Source of the DNA: Thermodesulfobacteriota bacterium | GTDB lineage: Bacteria > Desulfobacterota > GWC2-55-46 | Direction of reading: 5' to 3' | Assembly: GCA_030583865.1 (NCBI GenBank) | Contig: CP129479.1 | Span: 124,001 to 188,000, forward strand | DNA: 64,000 bases | In this document: positions 45,660 through 54,494 of the stretch, in pieces | Numbering within the stretch: the first letter of the stretch is position 1 | How the letters are laid out: each line of letters begins with the position of its first letter | Translations under genes and position numbers: made by a program | The notes under the pieces: generated by a model | Seen by the model: only the letters and a program-made list of their open reading frames with translations | What the model was told of the DNA's origin: nothing | Databases searched by the model: none

Positions 45660-45783
45660 TCTTTTCCCCGGACCCTTTGTCAGGCCGGGAATAAAAATGC
45701 TCACATATTGTCATATATGCTCCGCTTTTTATTCCCGGCCTTCCTTGATTGCGGGAAAAATCTCTAATTTTTAGAGGTTGCCT
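45640..45783 (+). repeat. Palindromic repeat family A, full copy in aldolase 3' end
   Basis: 144 bp. AGGCAACCTCTAAAAATT at the left and AATTTTTAGAGGTTGCCT at the right are a perfect inverted repeat. Inside, TTTTCCCCG/CGGGAAAAA and CGGGAATAAAAATGC/GCTTTTTATTCCCGG also pair, so the whole element can fold as one long hairpin with a loop near CACATATTGTCATATATG. It lies between the aldolase and efp genes and provides the aldolase stop codon. Confidence 0.95.
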
Positions 45784-45854
45784 AAAATAATGAAATACGG
45801 CGCGGCCGTATGTTATAATGTCCGCACAAGTTCTTGAAAGGAGCCGAGAGGCAG

Positions 45855-46424
45855 ATGATAGCCGCAACGCAATTGAGAGTCGGGATGACGATCCTCTTCA
45901 ACGGGGAGCCGTACAGGGTCGTATCCGTGCAGCACATAACGCCCGGGAACTGGCGCGGCATGGTTCAGACGAAGCTGAAGCACCTTAAGACCGGTTCGAG
46001 CGTCGAGAACAGGTTCCGCTCGGAGGACAAGCTCGAGAAGGCGCACCTCGAGCAGCACGAGATGGAGTACCTTTATAACGACGGCGACGACTACCATTTC
46101 ATGAACAGCGAAAACTACGAGCAGGTCTCGCTCTCAAAGGAGATACTCGGCGACAACACCTTTTACCTCATACCCAATATCAAGTTCATGGTGGAGTACT
46201 ATAACGACGCGCCAGTCGGGGTGGACCCGCCGAAGGTAGTGGAGCTCAAGGTGGTGGATACCGTCCCGTTCATGAAGACGGCGACCGTGACCGCGTCCCA
46301 GAAGCCGGCCACCCTGGAGACCGGCCTCGTCGTGAACGTGCCCGGATTCATAGAGGCGGGGGAGGTCATAAGGGTCGATACGACCGAGGGTAGGTACCTC
46401 GAAAGGGCAAAGGCGGCGCAGTAG
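45855..46424 (+). CDS. efp: Elongation factor P
   Basis: 189 residues from ATG 45855 (MIAATQLRVGM); an in-frame TTG at 45834 would add seven residues that are not family-like. The three beta-barrel domains are complete, ending GEVIRVDTTEGRYLERA. EF-P relieves ribosome stalling at proline runs. The tip of the first domain reads TPGNWRG, with Asn32 where EpmA-modified proteins have Lys34 and EarP-modified ones have Arg32. A TATAAT at 45814-45819 is a possible -10, just right of a repeat A copy. Confidence 0.95.
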   Translation: MIAATQLRVGMTILFNGEPYRVVSVQHITPGNWRGMVQTKLKHLKTGSSVENRFRSEDKLEKAHLEQHEMEYLYNDGDDYHFMNSENYEQVSLSKEILGDNTFYLIPNIKFMVEYYNDAPVGVDPPKVVELKVVDTVPFMKTATVTASQKPATLETGLVVNVPGFIEAGEVIRVDTTEGRYLERAKAAQ

Positions 46425-46449
46425 ACCGCCAGCTTAACGCGGACATCAG

Positions 46450-46484
46450 AAAGGCCCCGCCCGGAAACGGACGGGGCCTTTTAA
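46450..46484 (+). terminator. Terminator of efp
   Basis: AAAGGCCCCG(C)CCG-GAAA-CGG(A)CGGGGCCTTTT: a GC-rich stem of about ten pairs followed by TTTTAATTT, 26 bp after the efp stop. Confidence 0.92.
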
Positions 46485-47128
46485 TTTCGGGATAGCAAGA
46501 TCGGTAAATGCGAAAGGACGAGTAGCGTGCTGCCGCGTTTTATGGTTTATGCGAAAAGGCCTTTTCCGCACTGCCGTGCGGTTTTGAGGGTAAGGCTCGC
46601 TTGCTTAGCCCCCTCCCCCACCCCGTGAACACACAAAAGCGAGCAGAGACCCGAGTTTTATGGGGTCGAGCGAGCGGATGCAAATCCGGAAAACTTCCTC
46701 TTGTGTCGGAGATTCCCGGCGGAATGCCGGGAATCTTCAACGGGCCCCTAAAGTCGCTTCGCTCCTCTCATCCCCGGCCCGTTCACGCTCTTCCTCCCTT
46801 ATGCTGCGCTCGCCTTACCCTCCGGGTTTTGTTTCAAGACATAGGAATTTACTGTTCTTTTGTTTTTGCATTTCAAGATAACCAGGGGCATAAGGCTTAT
46901 GCGAATAAGGCTGGGGGAAGGGCGAGCGAGGCGGGGAAGCAGGAGCTCGGCCCCAAGGGGCCGAGCGACATAAGGGCCGAGCGAGGAGGATGGGGGCGGG
47001 TAGCGAGAGCCTTATGCCCAAAAAAGCGCGGCAGCGCGCAAAAGTTCTTCGCACAAGGGTTTTTGAATTGTGGATAGTATGAAAACCGGTTTGTATTCCA
47101 GAAATCTCCTGTGAGATAATATATCGAT
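46485..47128. other. Non-coding region rich in inverted repeats
   Basis: More than 600 bp without a supported gene. Perfect or near-perfect hairpins: AGATTCCCGGC-GGAAT-GCCGGGAATCT (46710-46736); AACGGGCC/GGCCCGTT (46739-46783); CTCGGCCCC-AA-GGGGCCGAG (about 46951-46970); and a wide pair GGGCATAAGGCT/AGCCTTATGCCC (46886-47019). GAGCGAG and GCTCGGC patches resemble the family C element near tRNA-Leu. It could be a degraded repeat cluster or a structured RNA. Confidence 0.5.
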
Positions 47129-48976
47129 ATGACCGCCATCGAAGAAAAACTCGCGAAACTGCCCCAGCTCCCTGGCGTTTACATGATGAAGGGAGCATCG
47201 GGCGAGGTCCTCTACATCGGGAAGGCAAAGGACCTCCGGGCGCGGGTGCGCTCGTATTTCAGGGAGGGCGGGGACGGCAGGTACGCCGTCAGGTTCCTCT
47301 CATCCAGGACAGCCGATATCGACTATATAGTCACCACGAACGAGAAGGAGGCCCTTCTCCTCGAAGACACGCTCCTTAAGAGGCACAAGCCCAGGTACAA
47401 CATACGCCTCAAGGACAGCAAGACCTATGTGAGCATCAAGATAACGATGAAGGAGAAGTTCCCCCGCATACTCGTTACCAGGCAGAGGAAAAAGGACGGA
47501 TCGAGGTACTTCGGCCCCTACATCTCGGCCCGCGAGGTGAGGGACACGATAAAGTTCATCCGGAGGATATTCCCGCTCTGCGTCTGCTCGGAGGGCGAGT
47601 TCAGGAACAGGGTAAGGCCGTGCCTCGACTACCAGATAGGGCTCTGCGCGGCCCCGGCTGCCGGGCTCATATCCGAAGAGGCCTACAGTGAGCTCGTGGA
47701 CGGTGCGATAATGTTCCTTGAAGGGAAGAACAGGGAGCTCCTTAGAATGCTCCGGGAGAAGATGAAGGAGGCTTCGGCGGCGCTCGAGTTCGAGAAGGCC
47801 GCAAGGCTCAGGGACAGGGTGCTGTCGATAGAGGGGATGCTCGAGGAGCAGAAGGTGGTTGCGGCCAGGGCGGCCGACCAGGACGTTTTCGCATTTATCA
47901 GGGAAAGGGAATCGATAGTGCTGCAGGCCCTCTACATACGCGACGGCAGGCTCACGGGCGGGAGCGACTACTTCTTTCACGACGCGGGACTGCCGGACGA
48001 GGAGATACTCTCTTCGTTTGTCGCGGAGTACTACAGGGGCGAGCGTTTCGTGCCTGACGAGGCCATCGTGCAGACGGAGCTGGATGACAGGGAATTACTG
48101 GAGGACTGGCTCTCCGAGAAAAAGGGGAGAAGGGTCGCCATTACTATGCCGCATAGGGGCGGAAAGGCGAAGCTTCTTCAAATGGCCCGATCGAACGCGG
48201 CAGAGGCCCTCCGGAAGCGCTCCGAGGCCGCTCTTTCCAAGGCTGGTGTGGTAGAGGAGCTTCAAAAGAGGCTCCGCCTGAAGGGCGCGCCGCACAGGAT
48301 CGAGGCCTTCGACATATCCAACATAGGCGGAAGCCAGGCCGTGGGCGCGATGGTCGCCTTCAGGGACGGCGAGCCGGACAAGGACTCCTACAGGCTCTTC
48401 CGGATAAGGGGGCTCGAAGGGCCTGACGACTATGCGATGATGTACCAGGTCCTGTCGCGGAGGTTCCTTATGGAGGGGGCCGGAAAGGGCCCGGGCTTCC
48501 CCGACCTCGTCCTGGTGGACGGGGGCAAGGGGCAGCTCAATATAGCGATCGAAGCCCTTAAGGAGCTCGGCGTGAGGGGTGTCGAGGCGAGGGCGCTCGC
48601 AAAGGACAGGGATAACGGGCCTCCGGCAAAGGGCGCCAAGCCAAAAGGCGAGCGTGTCTTCATCCCTGGAGTAAAAGACCCCATACTACTCAAGGAGGGC
48701 TCGAAACCGGACCTCCTCGTACGGAGGATACGGGACGAGGTCCACAGGTTCGCAATTTCCTACCATAGGAAACTGAGGTCAAAAGAGATCGGCTCGCTCC
48801 TTGACCGGGTGCCGGGCATAGGAGGAAAAAAGAAAAAGGCCCTCTTCGAGAGGTTCGGAGACCTGGAGTCTATACTGAACGCCGACTTACAGGAGCTCAT
48901 GTCTATACCGGGGATAACGGAAAGGCTCGCGGAAGAGATAAGGAAGCTAAAGGGCCAGGGCAGCGGCGGGGAATAG
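47129..48976 (+). CDS. uvrC: Excinuclease ABC subunit C
   Basis: 615 residues. N-terminal GIY-YIG nuclease (LPGVYMMKGASGEVLYIGKAKDLRARV), UVR motif near 200-235 (REKMKEASAALEFEKAARLRDRV), RNase H-like C-terminal nuclease (EAFDISNIGGSQAVGAMVAF, DLVLVDGGKGQLN) and helix-hairpin-helix pair at the end (VPGIGGKKKKALFERFG, IPGITERLAEEI). It makes both incisions in nucleotide excision repair with UvrAB, which are not in the window. The Shine-Dalgarno is weak. Confidence 0.98.
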   Translation: MTAIEEKLAKLPQLPGVYMMKGASGEVLYIGKAKDLRARVRSYFREGGDGRYAVRFLSSRTADIDYIVTTNEKEALLLEDTLLKRHKPRYNIRLKDSKTYVSIKITMKEKFPRILVTRQRKKDGSRYFGPYISAREVRDTIKFIRRIFPLCVCSEGEFRNRVRPCLDYQIGLCAAPAAGLISEEAYSELVDGAIMFLEGKNRELLRMLREKMKEASAALEFEKAARLRDRVLSIEGMLEEQKVVAARAADQDVFAFIRERESIVLQALYIRDGRLTGGSDYFFHDAGLPDEEILSSFVAEYYRGERFVPDEAIVQTELDDRELLEDWLSEKKGRRVAITMPHRGGKAKLLQMARSNAAEALRKRSEAALSKAGVVEELQKRLRLKGAPHRIEAFDISNIGGSQAVGAMVAFRDGEPDKDSYRLFRIRGLEGPDDYAMMYQVLSRRFLMEGAGKGPGFPDLVLVDGGKGQLNIAIEALKELGVRGVEARALAKDRDNGPPAKGAKPKGERVFIPGVKDPILLKEGSKPDLLVRRIRDEVHRFAISYHRKLRSKEIGSLLDRVPGIGGKKKKALFERFGDLESILNADLQELMSIPGITERLAEEIRKLKGQGSGGE

Positions 48977-49020
48977 GGCCGGCCTTCTTTTCCGTATTTA
49001 GTGCAAAAAAGGCCCGGCCT

Positions 49021-51483
49021 GTGTTAAAAAGGGACTGCCGACCCACAAAGCCCCTTATGCGCCCACTCGTCCCTGTTGCCCTTACCGTCCTGTCCGGGAT
49101 AGTAGTCTCGGACCAGCTGGACTTTTCCTACGGCCCGGTGCTCGCCGGGCTTTCACTCTCAATAATCGCTCTCGTACTGGCGTACGCGTTCAGGCTCGGG
49201 TTCAGCCGCCTCGCGGTCCTCCCGATTTTTTTCTTTACGGGCGCGCTTCTGATCCTCCCCCACTCAAGCCCGGAAATCCCGCCGGGCCACATACTTGACC
49301 GCATCCGGGCCGAAAATATCGAAGCCGTAATGTTAGGCCACGCGATAGAGGGGCGCGTACTCGAGATCGAGCCGGCCGGAAGGAGGACCAGGTTTCTAAT
49401 CGATATCGAGAGATACCGGGAAGGCGAAATTTGGGAATCTTCAAGCGGAAAGGCCCTTCTGACCGTCAACGGCAGGGTTGGCCTCAAGCCCGGGGATACG
49501 GTGCGGACATTTGCCATGCTCGGCGAGCCCCGTACCTTCGGCAACCCCGGAGAGTTCGACTACAAGCGCTGGCTCGGGAGAAGGGGTGTTTTCGTTACCG
49601 GGTTCATAAAGAGCGAGAGGCTAATAGAAATAACCGCGGAGTCCTCCGGAGGGCCGCTCAATGTCCACGGGATGCGGGACCGTATAGGGAAGTTCATCGA
49701 GTCGAGCGGGCTCAGGCACAGGGACTCCCTCAAGGCGCTCATCATATCCGGCCAGGGCGGCATAGACAAGGAACTCAGGGACGCGTTCGCCTCAACGGGC
49801 ACGGCCCACATACTTTCCATATCAGGCCTCCATGTGGGCATGGTCGCGGCATTCTGCTACGGGCTTTTTCTTCTCCTCATGAAGCGGTCAGAAACGCTCC
49901 TCCTTGCGGTTCCGGCTAAAAAGGCCGCTCTTGCGCTCTCGGCGGCGCCGGTCGTTTTCTACGGGATGCTTGCAGGCTTCCCGGTCCCCACCCAGAGGGC
50001 GGTCATAATGGCGCTCGCCTTCCTCCTCTCCTTCGCGCTCGGCAGGGGAAAGGACTACATCAATACGCTCGCCCTCGCGGCCATAATCGTCATGGCGCTT
50101 GCCCCCTATTCCGTGTGGGACGCCTCCTTCCAGCTGAGCTTCGTAGCGATGGCTTCCATCATAACCCTCGTCCCCGGGATGAGGAGCTATCTTGAAGGAA
50201 GTGGAAAAAAGGAAAATGATGACGGGCAAAAGACATTCAAAGCGCTCTCCCTCGCATTCCTTAAAGAACGGGCCGTGCCTTTGGTCCTGGTGACTGCAGC
50301 CGCGGGAATTGGTACCTCTCCCATTCTTGCGTGGCATTTCAACAGGGTGTCGATAGTCGGGCTTGCGGCAAACCTCGTCGTAGTGCCCCTTTCGGGCATA
50401 GTCGTGCCCTCTCTATTCGTCTCAGCCGGGCTACTCCCTTTTTCAGAGGCCCTGGCCTTGATGCCGCTCAAGATAGCCGACCTTGTCTTCAGCATCATGG
50501 CGGGCGCGGCACGGATTTTCTCTGCCATCCCCTACGCCTCCTCGTGGGTATCCCCGCCCCCGCTCCACGAATTAGCGATATTCTACGCCCTCGTTGTTTG
50601 CGCTGTCAGGCTTGAATGGAGGCGCGCGAGGCTCCCGGTCATTGCCCTTGCGGCTCTTTTATTGGCGAGCTACGGGGGCAGGGGATTTTTTTACGAAGGG
50701 GATTCAGGCAAGCTCACGGTCACTTTCCTGAGCGTGGGGCAGGGAGACTCCTCTTTTATAGAATTCCCTGACGGCACGACCATGCTCGTTGACGGAGGCG
50801 GGCTCAACAACCCGGACTTCGACACGGGCGAGAGGGTAGTTGCCCCGTTCCTGAGGTCAAAGGGAGTAATGAAGATAGATTACATGCTCTTGAGCCACGC
50901 CCAGCAGGACCACATGGGAGGCCTGCCGTTCATAGCTGAAAACTTCAGGGTTGGCGAGTTCTGGTGGAACGGCCGCGGGGATCTCGGCAGGCTCGGGACT
51001 ATCCTGGAAGAGAGGGGTGTGCGAGCCAGGGTCGTTAACGCCTCTACGCCTGAAATACCGATCGGCGGTGCAACGGTCGGAATACTCCATCCGGCTGAGA
51101 GCACGGAGGGCCTGGACCTGAACGAGTCGTCGGTTGTCATGAGGGTCTCATACGGCGAAGAAAGTTTCCTTTTTACCGGGGACATAGGGAAGAGCGAGGC
51201 GCTCCTTTCGGGCCCGGCCCTCGCCTCTACCGTGCTGAAGGTGCCGCACCACGGCTCCAGGAACTCGTCAAGCGCGGGGTTCCTTGCCGCCGTGGCCCCC
51301 GAGATAGCCGTAGTCTCGACGGCAAGGCTTAATTCCTTCGGGTTCCCTCACAGGGAGACGCTTGAGAGGTACTCGGCCCTGGGCGTACGGGTCATGCGGA
51401 CCGACTCGGGCGGGGCGATCGTGGTCACGACCGGCGGCAAGGGTGTGGACGCAAGGCAGTATTTGACTGGCAGCGGCCCGTAG
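49021..51483 (+). CDS. comEC: DNA internalisation protein ComEC/Rec2
   Basis: 820 residues. N-terminal spans and DUF4131 (about 20-190), the Competence membrane domain (about 230-500, SISGLHVGMVAAFCYGL and PVPTQRAVIMA), and a C-terminal metallo-beta-lactamase domain (about 560-800, SVGQGDSSFIEFPDGTTMLVDGGG and LSHAQQDHMGGLP, later VPHHGSRNSSS). It forms the channel for transformation DNA across the inner membrane. The start GTG at 49021 is the longest; ATG at 49057 is an alternative. It lies 44 bp after uvrC. Confidence 0.95.
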   Translation: MLKRDCRPTKPLMRPLVPVALTVLSGIVVSDQLDFSYGPVLAGLSLSIIALVLAYAFRLGFSRLAVLPIFFFTGALLILPHSSPEIPPGHILDRIRAENIEAVMLGHAIEGRVLEIEPAGRRTRFLIDIERYREGEIWESSSGKALLTVNGRVGLKPGDTVRTFAMLGEPRTFGNPGEFDYKRWLGRRGVFVTGFIKSERLIEITAESSGGPLNVHGMRDRIGKFIESSGLRHRDSLKALIISGQGGIDKELRDAFASTGTAHILSISGLHVGMVAAFCYGLFLLLMKRSETLLLAVPAKKAALALSAAPVVFYGMLAGFPVPTQRAVIMALAFLLSFALGRGKDYINTLALAAIIVMALAPYSVWDASFQLSFVAMASIITLVPGMRSYLEGSGKKENDDGQKTFKALSLAFLKERAVPLVLVTAAAGIGTSPILAWHFNRVSIVGLAANLVVVPLSGIVVPSLFVSAGLLPFSEALALMPLKIADLVFSIMAGAARIFSAIPYASSWVSPPPLHELAIFYALVVCAVRLEWRRARLPVIALAALLLASYGGRGFFYEGDSGKLTVTFLSVGQGDSSFIEFPDGTTMLVDGGGLNNPDFDTGERVVAPFLRSKGVMKIDYMLLSHAQQDHMGGLPFIAENFRVGEFWWNGRGDLGRLGTILEERGVRARVVNASTPEIPIGGATVGILHPAESTEGLDLNESSVVMRVSYGEESFLFTGDIGKSEALLSGPALASTVLKVPHHGSRNSSSAGFLAAVAPEIAVVSTARLNSFGFPHRETLERYSALGVRVMRTDSGGAIVVTTGGKGVDARQYLTGSGP

Positions 51484-51570
51484 ATTATACTTATTCAGCA
51501 ATTTGGAATACCTCTTGAGAAGCACGGAAGGTTCAAATCCACCCCTGGCCCGCAAAGAAAGAGGCCCCCT

Positions 51571-52092
51571 ATGAGGCTTATACCGTTTCTCCTCGCCGCG
51601 CTTGTCTTGGCCCCTCCGGCATACGCCGAGCTCTATTACTGGACCGACGGGCAGGGGAACGTCCACATAACCGACAGCCTGGAAAAGGTCCCCCAGGAAT
51701 GGCGCGGCAAAGTGAGGGTTCAGAAGGAAGAAGAGGCTCCAAAAGGGCCTCAGTTCGAAACCGAAACACCGCCCCCTCTCCCTGTCGAGCCAGGGGCTGT
51801 CCTCTATGGCGACCAGACGTTCGATTGGTGGCGGATTTCGCTGGCCCGGAAAAAAGGCGAGATTAACGAGCTCCAGCAGGCGATCAACGTGAAAACGAAT
51901 TACGTGGAGGTATTCGAGGCCGGAAGGAGGTTCGGGCAGGTCTTCGCATCCGAGCAGGTCGCGAAGTACAATCTCTACAAGGAGGAGCTTCCGGCGGACC
52001 TGAGGAACCTGGCCGCGTTGCGTGAGGAATACGGGGAGCTCCAGAGGAAGGCGCGGATAGCCGGGGTGCCCAAGGAGGCAAGGGAGCCCTGA
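51571..52092 (+). CDS. DUF4124-domain secreted protein
   Basis: 173 residues. Signal peptide MRLIPFLLAALVLAPPAYA, then the DUF4124 segment ELYYWTDGQGNVHITDSLEKVPQEWR, which is common at the N-terminus of small envelope proteins, a proline-rich linker and a helical C-terminal part (about 95-173). Role unknown. It follows comEC by about 90 bp on the same strand and converges with the metallo-hydrolase gene. Confidence 0.8.
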   Translation: MRLIPFLLAALVLAPPAYAELYYWTDGQGNVHITDSLEKVPQEWRGKVRVQKEEEAPKGPQFETETPPPLPVEPGAVLYGDQTFDWWRISLARKKGEINELQQAINVKTNYVEVFEAGRRFGQVFASEQVAKYNLYKEELPADLRNLAALREEYGELQRKARIAGVPKEAREP

Positions 52093-52117
52093 CGGGCCGG
52101 ACCGCAAACGCCGCGCG

Positions 52118-52960
52118 TCAGATCTCTATTTCAGTACCAGCCGCAACGGCCAGGCATTCGAGCCCTGAGCCGTTCTTTTTTATAAGTTCCCTGCATTCCT
52201 CGACGATGCCGTCGACCTGGTCGTCGGTCCTGTCCTGGTTCTGGTGGAACAGCCCCAGCTTCCTTACGCCAGCTTCCATCGCGAGCCGCACCGCGTCAAG
52301 GTAGGCCGAGTGACCCCAGCCTTTCGTGCCGGCCTCGTATTCCTCTTTTCGGTACTCGGCGTCGTGGAAGAGGAGGTCCGCCCCCTTGCTGAACTCGCGG
52401 TATCCCTCGTACCCGAGGCCGAAGGGGTGCCGGTAGGCAAGCTCGTTGTCCGTAAGGAATACGAAGGCCTTTCCGTCCTCTTCGAGCCTGTAGCCCACGC
52501 CCATGTTGGGATGGCTGAGCGGTATGGTCGAGACATTTACCGACCCTATGGAGTAGCCGTTGAAGCCCATGCCGAGAAAACTTATGTCCGCCTTGATGTC
52601 CTCGAACTCTACCGGGAAGTTGGGCGCGGTCATTGTCTTTGAGATTATGCGCTTCAAGGAATCCTGCGTGGGCTGCGGCCCGTATATCTTTATCTCGCTC
52701 CCCTTCGAGTAAATCGGCTTGAAGAACGGGAACCCGAAGAGGTGGTCCCAGTGGGCGTGCGTAAGGAGGAGGTTTATCTTCCGGGTCCCGTTGTTGGAGA
52801 GCCTGTTCCCCAGGAGCCTTATGCCGGTCCCCGCGTCCAGTATTATGAGGTCGCCCGAGGCGCTCACGACTTCTACGCAGGTCGTGTCGCCGCCGTATTT
52901 TATGAACTCCCTGCCGGACACAGGGACGGAACCCCTCGAACCCCAGCACCTGATAAGCAT
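52118..52960 (-). CDS. Metallo-beta-lactamase-fold hydrolase
   Basis: 280 residues. The zinc motif is LTHAHWDHLFGFPFF; other ligands are in IPLSHPNMG, FLTDNE and LLFHDAEY, with a late His in LGLFHQNQDRTDD. The opening MLIRCWGSRGSVPVSGREFIKYGGDTTCVEV is typical of a group related to PhnP and cyclic-nucleotide phosphodiesterases, sometimes fused to signalling domains. The substrate is not known; a phosphodiester is the best guess. AAGGA lies five bases before the ATG, and a good promoter lies at 53091-53120. Confidence 0.85.
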   Translation of the reverse strand: MLIRCWGSRGSVPVSGREFIKYGGDTTCVEVVSASGDLIILDAGTGIRLLGNRLSNNGTRKINLLLTHAHWDHLFGFPFFKPIYSKGSEIKIYGPQPTQDSLKRIISKTMTAPNFPVEFEDIKADISFLGMGFNGYSIGSVNVSTIPLSHPNMGVGYRLEEDGKAFVFLTDNELAYRHPFGLGYEGYREFSKGADLLFHDAEYRKEEYEAGTKGWGHSAYLDAVRLAMEAGVRKLGLFHQNQDRTDDQVDGIVEECRELIKKNGSGLECLAVAAGTEIEI

Positions 52961-53090
52961 GAAAATCCTTCTTGAAGACGAAAGTATGGAGGGAATTCTT
53001 GCCCTGGAGGGCTGCGGAAAGCTTGTCTTCCCGGCGTCCTGGAAAAATCATCCAGGCCGGAATCCACTCCAGGTAAAATTATAACACCGC

Positions 53091-53120
53091 ATTATAAAAA
53101 GGTTTTGTGACTTAAGTCAA
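53091..53120 (-). promoter_or_regulatory. Sigma-70 promoter of the metallo-hydrolase gene
   Basis: On the minus strand TTGACT (53115-53120) and TATAAT (53091-53096) are 18 bp apart, about 130 bp upstream of the ATG at 52960. Confidence 0.7.
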
Positions 53121-53142
53121 CGGAGGCAGCCTCGCCTAAAAT

Positions 53143-54318
53143 TTACCCCAATCTTTCCAGCGCCGCTGCCTTTGCGGAATCCATTACCACTTTAAGCGCC
53201 ACGCCCTTCTTCTCGGCCAGCAAGCGGCAGTCCTCGTACTCGGGCTGCGCGTTTACGGCCCTGCCTGAAAGGTACGATGCCTTGACGCTTACGGTGCCAA
53301 AAGGGGTCCTGACCTTGAGGACCTTCCTGTCAAGGCAGTGCCTCTCCACCGGATAGGACCTTACCCCTATGGAGGTGGATTCCCTGAATATCATCTCCAT
53401 GAGCCGCGCCCGGTCTTCTTCTTTCGCAAGGACAGTGAGGAGGACGCCGGGCCTGGACTTTTTCATCTGGACCGCGGTATGGAATGCGTCGAGCGCGCCG
53501 GAACTGATAAGCTTCTCGATAAGATAGCCCGAAAGCTCAGGGCTCATGTCGTCTATGTTCGTCTCAATGACGTGGAGCCTCTCGCCTTCGGGCCCGCCCA
53601 GGGCGCCTTTAGAGCCGAGGACCGCCCTTACGATATTCGCCCGCTCCTTAAGGTCTTTTTTCCCGGCCCCGTACCCGACCCTCTCGACTGTCATGGCGGG
53701 CATGGGCCCGAATGAGGCGGCAGCTTTCATGATGGCCGCGCCCGTGGGCGTCGTAAGCTCGAACTCGATTGGCGAGGACGCTACCGGAGCGCCCTTCAGT
53801 ATCTCAAGCGTGGCGGGTGCGGGGATGGGGAGCTTCCCGTGCATGGTAGTTGTCCAGCCCGAGCCGAGCGGCAGAGGGGAGCATATTACCCTCTCCGGCC
53901 CGATCGCCTCGAGCGCCACAGCCGCTCCCACGATGTCGATTATCGAGTCCATCGCGCCTATCTCGTGGAAATGGACCTCATCCGCGCTTATGCCGTGGAC
54001 CTTGCCCTCGGCCTCCGCGATTATCCTGAATATTTCGGTACTCAGTTTTTTTACGCCGGGCGAAAGGGAGCTTCCGGAGATTATTCTTTTTATGTCCCTG
54101 AAGGTCCTGTGGTGGCTGCTCTCGCGTAGTTTCACCCTGAAGGAGGTGCAGGATATGGAATGGCGAAGCTCTTTGCCCACGGCCACTTCTATCCTGTCGA
54201 CCTTGAGCTTTCGGACCTCTTTCAATATGAGCCGCCTGTCGACCCCGAGGTCTATTAGGGAAGCAAGGAACATGTCGCCGCTTATGCCCATCGGGCAGTC
54301 GAAGTAGAGGAGTTTCAT
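53143..54318 (-). CDS. larC: Nickel-pincer cofactor metallochelatase LarC
   Basis: 391 residues in one uninterrupted frame (in some bacteria it is split by a programmed frameshift). Family marks: YFDCPMGISGDMFLASLIDLG at the N-terminus, VHFHEIGAMDSIIDIVGAA, the internal TPTGAAI, and IETNIDDMSPE. LarC inserts nickel into the pyridinium bis-thiocarboxylate mononucleotide to complete the cofactor of lactate racemase-type enzymes. AAAGG is five bases before the ATG, adjoining a repeat A copy that separates larC from larB. Confidence 0.94.
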   Translation of the reverse strand: MKLLYFDCPMGISGDMFLASLIDLGVDRRLILKEVRKLKVDRIEVAVGKELRHSISCTSFRVKLRESSHHRTFRDIKRIISGSSLSPGVKKLSTEIFRIIAEAEGKVHGISADEVHFHEIGAMDSIIDIVGAAVALEAIGPERVICSPLPLGSGWTTTMHGKLPIPAPATLEILKGAPVASSPIEFELTTPTGAAIMKAAASFGPMPAMTVERVGYGAGKKDLKERANIVRAVLGSKGALGGPEGERLHVIETNIDDMSPELSGYLIEKLISSGALDAFHTAVQMKKSRPGVLLTVLAKEEDRARLMEMIFRESTSIGVRSYPVERHCLDRKVLKVRTPFGTVSVKASYLSGRAVNAQPEYEDCRLLAEKKGVALKVVMDSAKAAALERLG

Positions 54319-54329
54319 CTGAACCTTTC

Positions 54330-54473
54330 AGGCAACTTCTTAAAATTGATCTTTTCCCCGGACTCTGCGTAGTTACGGGAATAAAAATGCTCACATAATA
54401 TCATATATGCTCCTCTTTTTATTCCCGGCCTTCCTTATTTGCGGGAAAAACCTCAAATTTTCAGAAGTTGCCT
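54330..54473 (+). repeat. Palindromic repeat family A, full copy between larB and larC
   Basis: 144 bp. The arms read AGGCAACTTCTTAAAATT and AATTTTCAGAAGTTGCCT. Relative to the aldolase copy, both arms carry the matching change (CCTCT to CTTCT and AGAGG to AGAAG), so pairing is kept. The inner arms GGGAATAAAAATGC and TTTTTATTCCCGG are unchanged. It fills almost the whole larB-larC gap. Confidence 0.95.
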
Positions 54474-54494
54474 GTAGTCTGTCTTCAGGGGGCT

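Noticed and set aside
44466-45704. 412-codon antisense frame over the aldolase, whose start lies in repeat A
   Set aside because: Its first residues (ending GPGKRSIFRG) are simply the repeat translated; similar false starts occur at 43891-44298 and 53978-54394.
51500-51560. tRNA-like T-loop motif GGTTCAAATCC after comEC
   Set aside because: Flanking bases do not pair as a T-stem, and no matching acceptor strand lies upstream.
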